From NCBI GenBank assembly GCA_009859145.1, contig VRVR01000018.1, positions 129,688-193,687 on the forward strand: a DNA stretch of 64,000 nucleotides. Reading direction: 5' to 3'. The DNA is from Andalucia godoyi (taxonomy: Eukaryota > Discoba > Jakobea > Jakobida > Andaluciidae). The translations under genes and the position numbers were made by a program. The notes below the pieces were generated by a model. The model had not been told where the DNA came from, made no database searches, and worked only from the letters and a program-made list of their open reading frames with translations. This document shows positions 1 to 8,774 of the stretch, piece by piece (positions within the stretch are counted from its first letter, which is position 1; every line of letters begins with the position of its first letter).

Positions 1-516
1 ATTTTGTCGCCCAAGATCCTCAGCCGCATTTCACCCAAGCCAACGTCGATCGAGAGAGAGACGTTCCCTGCAATGGCGAACGATGGACAGCTTTACATGT
101 TTGATCTGCAGGGATTCTGGATGGACGTTGGGCAGCCAAAGGACTATATCACGGGGTCACAGCTGTATCTCAAGCACATCAAGCAGGATAAGCTTGTCGA
201 ACCGTCCGCAAAGATTGATGGCGACGCAGTCATCGGACACAATGTTATCATTGGTGCAAACTGCGTTGTGAAGAAGGGCGCAAAGCTCTCAAACTGCACG
301 TTGATGGACGGAGTCGTTGTGGAGGAATCAGCATTTGTCAAGGACTCCATCATCGGGTGGAAGTCTCGCATCGGAAAGTTCGCCCGCGTCACTGATCTTT
401 GCATCATCGGTGAGGACGTCGACATCAAGGACGAAATCGTTGTTGTGGGAGTCACGGTCTGCCCACACAAGTCCGTTGGGGAGTCCATTTATGAAAAGGG
501 ACGGGTGGTTCTCTAA
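1..516 (+). CDS. GMPPB: Mannose-1-phosphate guanylyltransferase (GDP-mannose pyrophosphorylase, GMPPB type), 3' part
   Basis: C-terminal ~171 residues of the enzyme that makes GDP-mannose from mannose-1-phosphate and GTP, feeding N-glycan, GPI-anchor and polysaccharide synthesis in the cytosol. The frame is open at the window edge, so start and nucleotidyltransferase core lie upstream. Visible hallmarks are the family block GFWMDVGQPKDY (about residues 38-49 of this piece), then a left-handed beta-helix with isoleucine/valine-rich hexapeptide turns (IGHNVIIG, IGEDVDIKDE), and the typical tail PHKS followed by a short end (VVL). Spacing and tail match the beta subunit rather than the longer alpha subunit. 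The stop is TAA at 514-516. Confidence 0.93.
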   Translation: MLSPKILSRISPKPTSIERETFPAMANDGQLYMFDLQGFWMDVGQPKDYITGSQLYLKHIKQDKLVEPSAKIDGDAVIGHNVIIGANCVVKKGAKLSNCTLMDGVVVEESAFVKDSIIGWKSRIGKFARVTDLCIIGEDVDIKDEIVVVGVTVCPHKSVGESIYEKGRVVL

Positions 517-1783
517 GGGAGGTATGTGTGAGTGTGTTGGGGGGTGGGAGGTTGAAGTGGATGGGAGGGATGGGATGACACGGGAGGAGGAAGACCATTC
601 TTCCCAACGACAGGGCCGTCTCCTGTTCCATGTTTCCCTTGGTCTCGCAAGACGTGCCGCAGATGAGCAGGTAAACTGAGTAAAATGATGCAGAAGAATG
701 AGCCCTTGCAAGTCGTTCCTCTTCACGTCAGCGCTGGATCGAGCTGCAATGACTTCGTCAGAAGCGCTGCTCACACAAGTGTGCCATGACGAACGTCAAT
801 GTCTGATCGACAAATCCAGTTTGGCCATTCTTGGAGACATCTTACGTCAAGGAAGCGGGGGATTTGCAGTGGGGGAGTCGAGACTCGGGTCTGTCCAGTC
901 TCCACTCGCCGGCTTCTGGCAGGTTCCCACTTTCCCCTTCCAGCTGCACGGGGGAAAAAAATGCGATCCTGTCGGATGTGGGAGCATCGAATGGGGAGCG
1001 CGGCGAGGAATAAGAATGCCGCAGCATCCCTGACGCTGAAATGTGCGGCCACCTTCCTACCAAGCAGCGCACAAGGTGGCAAGCTTGGTGCATACGAGCA
1101 AAAAGGGCATCCTGTCAGGAAACAAGAACCATCAACTGATTGTTGGGTTGCCTTGATGTAGGCAAGGGGTGAAAAAGTTGACATCGGCGCGTGGGGAGGA
1201 AGGTTCCTTGCTGCGCGGCTCACTTGCCGAAAAGGAAATTGTTTAGAATTGGCTGCCGTGCTTTGACAGTGTTCCACGTTGGGCAAGTAATGTGCTACGA
1301 GATGTAGAACCGTGGTGTCTGTCCTGTTGACGTTTCCGGCAACCAGCTGGCAACTTTCGTCGGAATCGCCGTGACGAACCAGCTCGACAAGACAAGTTGC
1401 CATCTCCTGCACCGCTGCTTTCCTCTGAAAAGTTGACAATTTACCGAAAGAAGGGCCGCCCGGAGAGCAATATCCCCGGACAACACCACACATCCGCTAT
1501 TGCTATTGTATTTTTCAAACCCCAAAGACTGAAGGTTTTGTTCTGTGTTCACCCTACACGCCACGCAAGAGGGAAGGGAACTGCACGATTGTTTCTTTTG
1601 GCACGCGCCGACAATCCATTGCTATTCCTTTTGGTTTCGTTTGTTTCTTGGTTCTTACGCCTTTCTTTCGTGGATATTTTTTCAGTCTCTACGCACTTGG
1701 CAGTACGGGAAGAAGAGCTGCACGCCGTTCTCTCTCGCCGTTGGTTTCCTCCTGCTCCCCCGTACACACATACACACACTCCG
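517..1783. other. Intergenic region, no supported gene
   Basis: About 1.27 kb between the GMPPB stop and the likely start of the next plus-strand gene. Both strands contain overlapping open frames (longest about 240 codons on the minus strand, 771-1493), but their composition looks non-protein-like and no family is recognisable. The last ~250 bp before 1784 are pyrimidine-rich on the plus strand and end in a short CA run, which looks like a 5' leader. Confidence 0.5.
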
Positions 1784-2992
1784 ATGGCCACGCCGTCTTC
1801 ACACGAATTTGGTTTCTCTGCTATTGAGCTTCCTTGCATACGCCCTTTGTCCACAAATACTTGGTCACGTTCAGGAGAATTTGAATCCAAGAAAGACATG
1901 GAAACGGCGAGCGAAAGCGAGGTTTCTGCTAGCTCGATTGATCATGTGCATGATGATGCTGCTGCGACATCCAGTTCCGTCGGTTTCTTTGGCCAGATGG
2001 AGTTCTCTCCGAAGGGATGCGTCCTCAAAGGGGTTCCGTTGGCTTCCCGGGCTAGCAGCAACAACAAGGAATGCGATCATCTCACGGTGAAGGTTCTGCA
2101 ACAATACATAGCAGTCAAGCCACCCCCTCTGGTGCAGACTGCGCATGAAATGGCCATTGGCATCCAAGACGGGAAGCGAGACATTGCCAAATGGGTGCAA
2201 GAACAGCAAGTCTTTTCGGCGATCCAAGCATGCGCTCCGTCGTCCACCAGATCACAGGCAGTATCCAAAGGGCGGAGAAGGGTTCTTCTCAGCTTGGAGG
2301 TGGGAAACGCAGGCTTCGAAGTTGAGGAATCCTCTCATCCAGCCCCTATTCCAGCGGGGGCCTTTCTGCCTGTGAAGCCTTCTGCGTCGCCACGGGGTGC
2401 TCCTCTGTCGGATCCCATAGAGTCGCAGTACACCCCCGCGTTTCAACGGCCGTTGACTCGAAAGAAATCCGCCGGAACACCCCATGGCAAGTTGGACGAC
2501 AGCCGCGCCAGCCGCGCCAGCCGATACGTCCAAGGAAATGTTACGAGTCGAGCACATGCGGATGCGATGCTGGTTCATGATGGCGGTTTGCTTTCCGATG
2601 CTGCAGTTCCCCTGTTGAAACCAATCAATATTACCAAAAGCAACAACACGCACACGCACACGCACCGGAATGAAACCTCTTCGCTGTTTCCTCCTTCACA
2701 TACAGGGTCTCGAGACTTTCCCGCCATCCACATTTCTCGTTCGTTGGACGATCACAAGTTCCCTGCTTCTCACATCAGCGGTTCAGCTTCTTCTCGAGGG
2801 ACCCCCTCCATGTTTCCGTCTCTTGCAAATAGCCACTCCGCAAGCTGCACGCCAATCAACAGCCGTTCAGGTGGACGCGGACCGTCCTCGGGGTCGAATG
2901 ATCCAAAGCCTCCTCTTCTCCCTGCTCTCAACAATGGTTCGCGGTTTCGGACTAACGCGCAGTACCACACTCTTATTCACTCCCCTTCATAG
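1784..2992 (+). CDS. Hypothetical protein, Ser/Pro-rich
   Basis: Predicted 402-residue protein of unknown function. The frame stays open upstream to 1397, but that part reads as hydrophobic and pyrimidine-driven and looks like leader sequence. The ATG at 1784 is followed by protein-like sequence. An N-terminal half (about residues 30-220) has a more ordered composition with a possible small globular segment (around LSLEVGNAGFEVEE). The second half is rich in Ser, Pro, His and Arg, with a short Thr-His run encoded by a CA repeat near 2648, and is probably disordered. I recognise no domain. Start choice is uncertain. Confidence 0.55.
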   Translation: MATPSSHEFGFSAIELPCIRPLSTNTWSRSGEFESKKDMETASESEVSASSIDHVHDDAAATSSSVGFFGQMEFSPKGCVLKGVPLASRASSNNKECDHLTVKVLQQYIAVKPPPLVQTAHEMAIGIQDGKRDIAKWVQEQQVFSAIQACAPSSTRSQAVSKGRRRVLLSLEVGNAGFEVEESSHPAPIPAGAFLPVKPSASPRGAPLSDPIESQYTPAFQRPLTRKKSAGTPHGKLDDSRASRASRYVQGNVTSRAHADAMLVHDGGLLSDAAVPLLKPINITKSNNTHTHTHRNETSSLFPPSHTGSRDFPAIHISRSLDDHKFPASHISGSASSRGTPSMFPSLANSHSASCTPINSRSGGRGPSSGSNDPKPPLLPALNNGSRFRTNAQYHTLIHSPS

Positions 2993-4083
2993 AAGTTATT
3001 TGGATCCACCAGCCAGTCTTGCGTTTGATTGATCTCTGTTTGCGCTCTCTCACTCACTCTCCATGTCTGTTGTGTACATACTTTTCCTTTGCAGTTCGTC
3101 GAAAGCTTGATAGTGAGGCTGAGACAGTCATCAAGCTTTTGAAATCTCCGGAAATGCAAACAAAAAGGAGGAAGAGGAGTAAACAACAAACAATGACAAA
3201 ACACAAAACTACCTTGTAAAGTATAAATTGTTTATGGGGCATGCTTCCTTTCTTTTTGCGACTCGCTGCATACGCCTGCGGAAACGCGTCATCCCCTTCC
3301 CCCGCGTTTTGGAATGCGCATCTGAACACATTGCAATGCACGGGTCACGACATGCATTTCCTTCGACACCCGGTTTCTGGTGCATGGCCTTTGACGCCTA
3401 CATTGTACACTATCCACGGATACTCATCGCTGATCACCCATAATCAATGCTGCAACCCAACAACAAGCATAGCATGATTGGGAACGGGGGTAGGCCCCAA
3501 CACGCCCCTCGGCATGAGAGACGTTCCTAAGATAGATGTTGCGTTGCATGGACAATAACAATAAGAAATGAGCGTCGCTGTGCGAGAATGCAACGCGGCT
3601 GCGTGTTTATAAGGATTTCATGATCAAAATGGGGCGAAACGAATCGGGCATCGTGTGGACGGAGTTGTCAAGATAGCAAACGCATGTGCATGGCGCGTGG
3701 CAGTGGTTCTGTTTTACGTGTGTTTTTAGATTGCTTCATCATATCGCAATACGTAAGTGGCAAGGGTGATTTTGACATTTGTGTACAAGCAGATTGCCCC
3801 AACGGAGCTCAGTGACGCTTTCGTTTTCTTCGGTTCTTTCCTGAGTGGAAACTGTGGCAACATGTATGACTGCTGCAGTCGGTTGTCTCCAGAATTTCAT
3901 AAACTGTTCCTTCCCTATCCCTCTCTCTCTCTCCTTCTCTTTTCATTCACATTTGAGGAAGCATTGTCATTGTCGTTGGTACTTAACTGGACATCAATTG
4001 TAAACCAAGTTCGGACCTCCCTTTTCCCTCTGCCACGTCTTCCAGTTTCTTTCTGCTTTTTCAGTCGCTGTGCTGCGTGAACA
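2993..4083. other. Intergenic region carrying dispersed repeat copy 1
   Basis: About 1.1 kb between two plus-strand genes. It holds the minus-strand copy of the three-copy repeat (3395-3762). The final ~130 bp before 4084 are pyrimidine-rich, as expected for a leader. No other gene is evident. Confidence 0.6.
3395..3762 (-). repeat. Dispersed intergenic repeat, copy 1 (full length)
   Basis: Reverse-complement copy of the sequence at 25480-25847, aligned by eye with about a dozen substitutions and a few small indels over 368 bp. It starts with TGCCACTTA on the minus strand. It contains a TATAAA box (3606-3611 on the plus strand as TTTATA), a 9-bp perfect inverted repeat GCGTTGCAT / ATGCAACGC (3541-3549 and 3588-3596), and a G/C-rich block that can fold (GGGGTAGGCCCC). 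It ends at GTAGGCG. No shared open frame exists between copies, so it is probably non-coding. Nature unknown: small RNA locus or non-autonomous mobile element. Confidence 0.85.
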
Positions 4084-4470
4084 ATGTCTCTGAAGACGTA
4101 CTGGTCGGAACAGCTGGAAAATCACCAAACAGAGCGGTCCCTGCGCAACGAATGGCAGGAGGCATCTCGAAAACAAGTTGAGCAACATCTTGAAGAGCGG
4201 CTCAAGATGATGATTGCAGAACGGCCGGGAGACTTGCTGCTCGAGGTACGGTGTCTGGAAGATTACGAATTTGACTATCCAGATCGCCACAAGTGTCGCT
4301 CGTTTGAAAAGTTTGGGGAGTTTCTTGCCGGAGATGCAAAAACAGAATATGATTACCTCGTACGCCAAGGAATTGACTGCTGTGTGCTTCGAAAACCTGT
4401 TCCTGGGTTCCGCGATTCAAAGGGATTCATGCTGCAGTTCTTTCTCTGTGCGCGATTTCCTGCGAACTGA
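4084..4470 (+). CDS. Hypothetical small charged protein
   Basis: Complete 128-residue frame with a good start context (ACAATGTC, the same as at GCN1). The N-terminal ~45 residues are Glu/Lys/Gln-rich and probably helical (QLENHQTERSLRNEWQEASR), followed by a more mixed C-terminal half with three Cys. No signal peptide or membrane segment. I do not recognise a family. A 3' exon cannot be excluded, since the C-terminus ends in a hydrophobic stretch (LQFFLCARF) shortly before the stop. Confidence 0.6.
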   Translation: MSLKTYWSEQLENHQTERSLRNEWQEASRKQVEQHLEERLKMMIAERPGDLLLEVRCLEDYEFDYPDRHKCRSFEKFGEFLAGDAKTEYDYLVRQGIDCCVLRKPVPGFRDSKGFMLQFFLCARFPAN

Positions 4471-4787
4471 AAATGGCGAGTCGCAACGCTGCAAGGAGCA
4501 CCCAGTGCTTTCATCCACGTAGGCACACGCTGCGACACGCCCCCATAGTTTCTTCATCTGGGCAGAGAGTGTAGTGCATGTAAAAGACTGCGTGCACTGT
4601 TTCAGTGATAGTCATGCTCCTGTCCGCGTGGCCAGTTACGGAGTGGACACGTGACCACCAAAAATAAATAAATAAAAATAATGATAATACTAAATAAACA
4701 AAACAAAACAAAACAAAACAAAACAAAACAAAATCAAACGACGAAGCAGGAAAAACTTGGCTCTGATGATAAATACTCATTTTATTA
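4471..4787. other. Short convergent intergenic region with AAAAC repeat
   Basis: 317 bp between the converging unknown gene and the CIB-like gene. It contains an A-rich stretch with about seven AAAAC units (4695-4733) and AATAAATAAATAAA, which could serve as polyadenylation context. Nothing else seen. Confidence 0.6.
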
Positions 4788-5327
4788 TTACATAATGTAC
4801 ACGACAAACTTTTCGTTAAAGTCTGGAATTCTGGAAGCAACCCGTGAGAATTCCAAGAACGAAAGCGACCCAGAGGAATCGATGTCTGCTTCATCCATTG
4901 CCTTCTTTGTGCAATACAGGACCTCTTCATCGGAGAGTTCATTTCCAGAGAGCAAGCGGATGACATCGACCAGGTCTGTTTCTGAAATGTACGAGTCGTT
5001 GTCCATGTCGAAAATGTGGAAAGCTGCTTGAAGCTTGACTCGTGGATCCGCCCGCATCGAGAGCACGGAAAACAGATCGAGGAACTGGTCCCAATTCATC
5101 GTGTTCGACTGAGCATCACCAAACACAGGAACCAATCGCGGAGTGAACGGATTGAATCGAAATGCCGGAATCTGCGGGAGCTTGTCTCCAGACACTGGAA
5201 TGTGCATTGTCCCACCAAGACCGCTATACATCTTCCACACCTTTTCAATTTCTTCACGCGTCAGAAACGTATTTGATTCGAGCTTTGACAATTCATCCGG
5301 TGAGAAATGCGATAGCGACCCTCCCAT
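4788..5327 (-). CDS. CIB/calcineurin-B-like EF-hand protein
   Basis: 179-residue calcium sensor. The start at 5327 is chosen because the protein then begins MGGSLSH, an N-myristoylation sequence matching CIB family proteins, and because the length equals the family's. The frame extends upstream but with Arg/Ser-rich, leader-like sequence. Two canonical C-terminal EF-hand loops are visible: D107-x-D-x-D around residues 107-118 and D148-x-D-x-S around residues 148-159. The N-terminal pair is degenerate, as in CIB1. The segments FLTREEI, NPFTPRLVPVF and NWDQFLDLFSVLS follow the CIB1 pattern. In animals CIB proteins bind integrin tails and TMC channels; in protists the partner is unknown. Confidence 0.82.
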   Translation of the reverse strand: MGGSLSHFSPDELSKLESNTFLTREEIEKVWKMYSGLGGTMHIPVSGDKLPQIPAFRFNPFTPRLVPVFGDAQSNTMNWDQFLDLFSVLSMRADPRVKLQAAFHIFDMDNDSYISETDLVDVIRLLSGNELSDEEVLYCTKKAMDEADIDSSGSLSFLEFSRVASRIPDFNEKFVVYIM

Positions 5328-5902
5328 ACTTTTCCTTTTCCTTAAAGATCCTCTTCGTTGACGACGCGTTACACAACAATGGTCGCTGCTCGCAGCTCGC
5401 TGTTCGTATCGACCACCTGAAGAGCGCCGACTCTTTGCTGACGAGTTTCTTGTTGACCGTGGGCGCGTGACTGTGCGCGGTGTGAAAGACTGGAGGAGTG
5501 CGACACAACAAGCAGTTGGGGCAGTTGGGACAATTCGATGGGAACAGAAACGTAAAGCTGCCAACGTGCCGCAGAGGGATTCGCCTGCTCGGGCAGATTT
5601 ACGATAAAATGATAGCGGATGCCGACATGCCGTGTCTCGGACACTCGTTGAGCATGCCTTGATCGGGGAACCCCATCCTTTGCAGCGTGTCGCAATTCAC
5701 AACTGACAACTCACCCGGCGTCTTGGCTCCGCGAATACGCATTTCCCTGCAGCAACCTGTTCACAGCAATGTTCTTCAGACTAAATGTCGAGCCGTGCAG
5801 CATTGTGCATGTCGACAGAGGCCCGCAAAACTGCCTCCGATTGCTGCTCCTACGTATTTGCAATTCGTTTATTTATTTATGTATTTTTTCATAGCACAAA
5901 AA
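5328..5902. other. Intergenic region, promoter of CIB-like gene
   Basis: 575 bp upstream of the minus-strand CIB-like gene and downstream of the dioxygenase stop. Open frames here lack recognisable similarity. An AT-rich patch (5870-5890) lies close to the dioxygenase 3' end. Confidence 0.4.
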
Positions 5903-7009
5903 TCAATGTTTCTCGTTGGCATAGGCGCGGCCTCCAAAAGCAGTCAGGATTCTTCTTGGTTTTCGGAACGGGTTTCGGCCGTGGGACACGAGGTGATTAT
6001 CAAGTATGAGCATATCGCCCTTCCTCCAGTCAAACGACACGGTGTTGCGATGCACAATATCTGCGATGGTCTGAATCTGTCGCCACCTCATCGGCTCATC
6101 TTTTGAAAACATGCACGTCATGGACTGCTGGAGAGGCTTCTTGATCAGCAGCAACGTAAACGTGAGCACAAACACGAAGATTCCCAGTACCAAATGCATG
6201 AAATTCCACGTTGACGCAAACAATCTCAGAATTTCAGTTCCCTGAGACGCGAGGTGGAATGTCGAGGAATGGTTAGAAAAGCACTCTTCACCGGTTATGT
6301 GGTGCCTGATTGTTCCTGGACACGAGTTAAACACCCGGAGTCCGTCATTTTCCTTCCATTCCCAGTTCAACTGATCTTCTCTGAGCTGCTTCTCGACCAC
6401 CGATCGATCTGTGGACTGATAGATGTCTTTCCACGGCTTCAAGCACGTTGGGTCGCGGGACTTTTCATTTGGTCCCGGATAGTTCCGAGAATAATAAACG
6501 CCTTTCCTGATTTTGTCCAGCAATTTCAGGTCGGTCTTTTCAAAATCTGCAATGATTGCTCGGCTGTCAGCAATTGGCGTCTGACCATACCACTTGGGTT
6601 CGATTTCGCAGAAGAACGCTATCGAATCTGGCTTCATGGATGGAATAAATGACATTTCATTGTGCTGCGGAATCGGAAACGAAGGAGGCACTTCCGAGGC
6701 CGTAAACACGTACTTTGTCACGGGCGTCCGCGGCGACGTCCCATGATACACCGCAGACAAGTTTGGTTCAAACATGTGCACAATATCCTCGAAATCCTGC
6801 GGCGAAACCGATTGCCAACCTCGGATAAGCAAAGCCCCGCTCTGCTCATAAACAACTTTTTTGAACACCTCGATGTGCTGTAGCAAATACAACTTGAGCG
6901 CAGAAACACTCTGCACAGACTCGCTGCTCGGCCGAAGAACCAACGGAATTGCCTTGTCGGCATACAGACGCTCGAGCTTGCACGCTCCCAGCGCAAAATT
7001 CCCACCCAT
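5903..7009 (-). CDS. TauD/TfdA-family Fe(II)/2-oxoglutarate dioxygenase with a hydrophobic insertion
   Basis: 368-residue clavaminate-synthase-like (SyrP/TauD) dioxygenase. The metal triad is visible: H116-x-E118 in the motif QHNEMSF and distal H343 in LVSHGRNPF. Arg353/354 (PRRILTAF) sits where 2-oxoglutarate is bound. The segment GDMLILDNHL before the distal His is typical. Substrate cannot be told from sequence. Unusually, residues ~271-289 form a strongly hydrophobic stretch (LVLGIFVFVLTFTLLLI), placed in the lid region before the distal His; this predicts a membrane segment or hydrophobic lid not usual for the soluble family. Start at 7009 gives MGGNFALGAC, possibly acylated. Confidence 0.85.
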   Translation of the reverse strand: MGGNFALGACKLERLYADKAIPLVLRPSSESVQSVSALKLYLLQHIEVFKKVVYEQSGALLIRGWQSVSPQDFEDIVHMFEPNLSAVYHGTSPRTPVTKYVFTASEVPPSFPIPQHNEMSFIPSMKPDSIAFFCEIEPKWYGQTPIADSRAIIADFEKTDLKLLDKIRKGVYYSRNYPGPNEKSRDPTCLKPWKDIYQSTDRSVVEKQLREDQLNWEWKENDGLRVFNSCPGTIRHHITGEECFSNHSSTFHLASQGTEILRLFASTWNFMHLVLGIFVFVLTFTLLLIKKPLQQSMTCMFSKDEPMRWRQIQTIADIVHRNTVSFDWRKGDMLILDNHLVSHGRNPFRKPRRILTAFGGRAYANEKH

Positions 7010-7182
7010 GTTCCAAACTTCAGATCCGGAGAATATGAAATAACAGTAATTAAAAAGGTCACTCTAAACAGACCCAATAAATAAACTGAAGAAAAAATTT
7101 GGAAAAAAACCCTTTTGGAACTTCGGAGATTTTCTGCGGGCTCTTTTTCGGCTGAGTGAAATGCAGGGAAAACGTCCCCCTG

Positions 7183-7461
7183 TCATTGGGTGTCACTGCA
7201 AAATGTCATTCCGAGCAGCTGCCCCTCAAAAAGACATTGCCCGTCGTGTCTCTCCTCTCTCCCTTCCTTCTTCATGTTGCTGTTGTCTGCAGTCCGCAGA
7301 AATGACATAAGGGCGTTTTGTCTTGTCTGATTTGAAAGAAACTCGTTACTATTCTCATGGCAACCATTATACAGTAGAAGTAGACTCTGTTTTCTGAGGT
7401 CGTCTTGGCCCTGGGCTTCGTCCGAGGGTCGTGCGGTACCGCTTTCCAGTTGTCGTTTCAT
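7183..7461 (-). CDS. Possible small hypothetical ORF
   Basis: 92-codon ATG-to-stop frame in the gap between two well-supported genes. Polar, Gln/Asn/Arg-rich composition, no motif, no membrane segment. Its position, divergent from RPL12, leaves room for a real gene, but chance is equally likely. Confidence 0.2.
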   Translation of the reverse strand: MKRQLESGTARPSDEAQGQDDLRKQSLLLLYNGCHENSNEFLSNQTRQNALMSFLRTADNSNMKKEGREERHDGQCLFEGQLLGMTFCSDTQ

Positions 7462-7657
7462 AATGTGACAATGAAAGTTTGGCAGCCGCCATAGACATAA
7501 AGATCAAAAGATCTCACAACTCGAATTTATTCATCTTTGAAAAAGAAGGAAATGTGGCCCGTCCGTGTCGTCGCTTTCACTCTTTTTTATCATTTAATGC
7601 CCATTTTGGCGGTGTGCCCGATGGTCGGAAATTTTTCGCTCTGCAACGGCCGTAATT

Positions 7658-7782
7658 CCCTAGGGTTTAGGGTTGCGGACAGCTGCTTTTTTTTTTTTTT
7701 TTTTTGTTAAGACCTTTGTTGTTACAATATCGCTACCCTAGAATAGGGTTTTTTCCCTTCAGGACTTTTTCTGCAACCCTAG
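7658..7782 (+). promoter_or_regulatory. Telo-box cluster upstream of RPL12
   Basis: Several copies of the telomere-like motif AAACCCTA or its complement TAGGGTTT: 7661-7668 within CCCTAGGGTTTAGGGTT, 7744-7751, and partial AACCCTAG at 7775-7782. An inverted pair surrounds 7735-7751 (ACCCTA then TAGGGTT). In plants, telo boxes are a known promoter element of ribosomal-protein and translation genes. Position 160-280 bp before the uL11 start fits such a role. It is also compatible with short interstitial telomere sequence of the TTTAGGG type. Confidence 0.6.
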
Positions 7783-7938
7783 CCAATAAGGGATTTCCTT
7801 TCCTCTCCGTATGGAGGAGAGAATCGAAGAGAGGCAGCTTTTTTTCTTTGTTTCCTCTGCCAGACGATTCCTTTCGTCTTTTCCGTTCGGTTTTCGCTTA
7901 GGACCTTTGTTGTTTTATATTGTACGTTCCGTATCACA

Positions 7939-8436
7939 ATGCCTCCCAAGTTTGACCCGAATGAGATCAAGGTTATCTACCTCCGTGCCGTCGGAGGAGA
8001 GCCTGCATCGTCTGCCACTCTTGCCCCCAAGGTCGGTCCTCTCGGTCTGAACCCCAAGAAGGTTGGTGATGATATCCAGAAGGCCACCAAGGACTTCAAG
8101 GGCCTCAAGGTCACTTGCAAGCTCACCATCCAGAACCGTGTTGCGACTGTCGAGCTTGTCCCGACTGCCTCCACTCTGATCATCCAGGCACTCAAGGAGC
8201 CGCCCCGTGACCGCAAGAAGGAGAAGAACATCAAGCACAACGGAAATGTTGCATTCTCTGTCATCTTGGACATTGCCCGCAAGCTCCGTGCAAAGTCTAT
8301 GGCCAAGGAGTTTGTTGGTACCGTCAAGGAGATCCTCGGATCGTGCGTGTCTGTTGGTTGCACTGTTGACTCCAAGGACCCGCGTGATGTCCAGAAGGCA
8401 ATCGATGCCGGTGAGATCAGCGTCCCCCAGAAGTAA
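7939..8436 (+). CDS. RPL12: 60S ribosomal protein L12 (uL11)
   Basis: 165-residue cytosolic uL11, exactly the usual eukaryotic length. It forms the base of the ribosomal stalk at the GTPase-associated centre and binds the 28S thiostrepton loop. The N-terminal [11 protein letters not shown] is the family's, followed by the Gly/Pro-rich linker segment [18 protein letters not shown] and the RNA-binding C-terminal domain with [12 protein letters not shown] and [14 protein letters not shown]. Single exon. Codons are strongly biased to C-ending forms (AAG, ATC), as expected for a highly expressed gene. The leader is pyrimidine-rich and carries telo boxes. Confidence 0.98.
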   Translation: MPPKFDPNEIKVIYLRAVGGEPASSATLAPKVGPLGLNPKKVGDDIQKATKDFKGLKVTCKLTIQNRVATVELVPTASTLIIQALKEPPRDRKKEKNIKHNGNVAFSVILDIARKLRAKSMAKEFVGTVKEILGSCVSVGCTVDSKDPRDVQKAIDAGEISVPQK

Positions 8437-8774
8437 AGTGTTTTTGTGAAATGGAAACCGTATTGATAATTGCCTTGTTTCTTTCCCCCGTCTTTCCCCT
8501 CCATCATCTTCCATGGCAGTGCAAACATCAAGGGGTGGCACCTCGTCCAGTCACATAGATGAGGGAAGGATTGGTACAAGCATGCATTTTTAAAAGAGAT
8601 TACTGATATTATTCTGGTTTGTGCGACAGGAAAACAAGACGCGGGGACTGGGAAGCTTGCACCGGGTTCAGGACACCAAGGACGAAAACACTAGGAGCTC
8701 AGCGGACAACACGTTCGGGAAGCCAATCGTGCAGGCAGCGAGAGAGAAAAAAAAATATAAAAGGAAATTTCAGA
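8437..8774. other. Convergent intergenic region
   Basis: 338 bp between the 3' ends of RPL12 and the coiled-coil gene. No open frame of interest; likely two 3' UTRs. Confidence 0.5.

Larger units (their letters stand above)
7010..7938. other. Divergent intergenic region between dioxygenase and RPL12
   Basis: About 930 bp shared upstream by the minus-strand dioxygenase and the plus-strand uL11 gene. The RPL12 side carries telo-box motifs and a T20+ run. A 92-codon minus-strand frame (7183-7461) starts with ATG but resembles nothing known; it is listed only as a possibility. Confidence 0.5.

Noticed and set aside
771-1493. 240-codon minus-strand open frame as a gene
   Set aside because: Composition unlike the other proteins here, starts from a non-ATG or internal Met, overlaps other chance frames, and shows no motif.
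6140-6205. A 63-nt intron inside the dioxygenase gene removing the hydrophobic stretch
   Set aside because: A GT...AG pair exists in phase, but the donor GTACTG differs from the GTATG donors of the two supported introns and there is no good pyrimidine tract.
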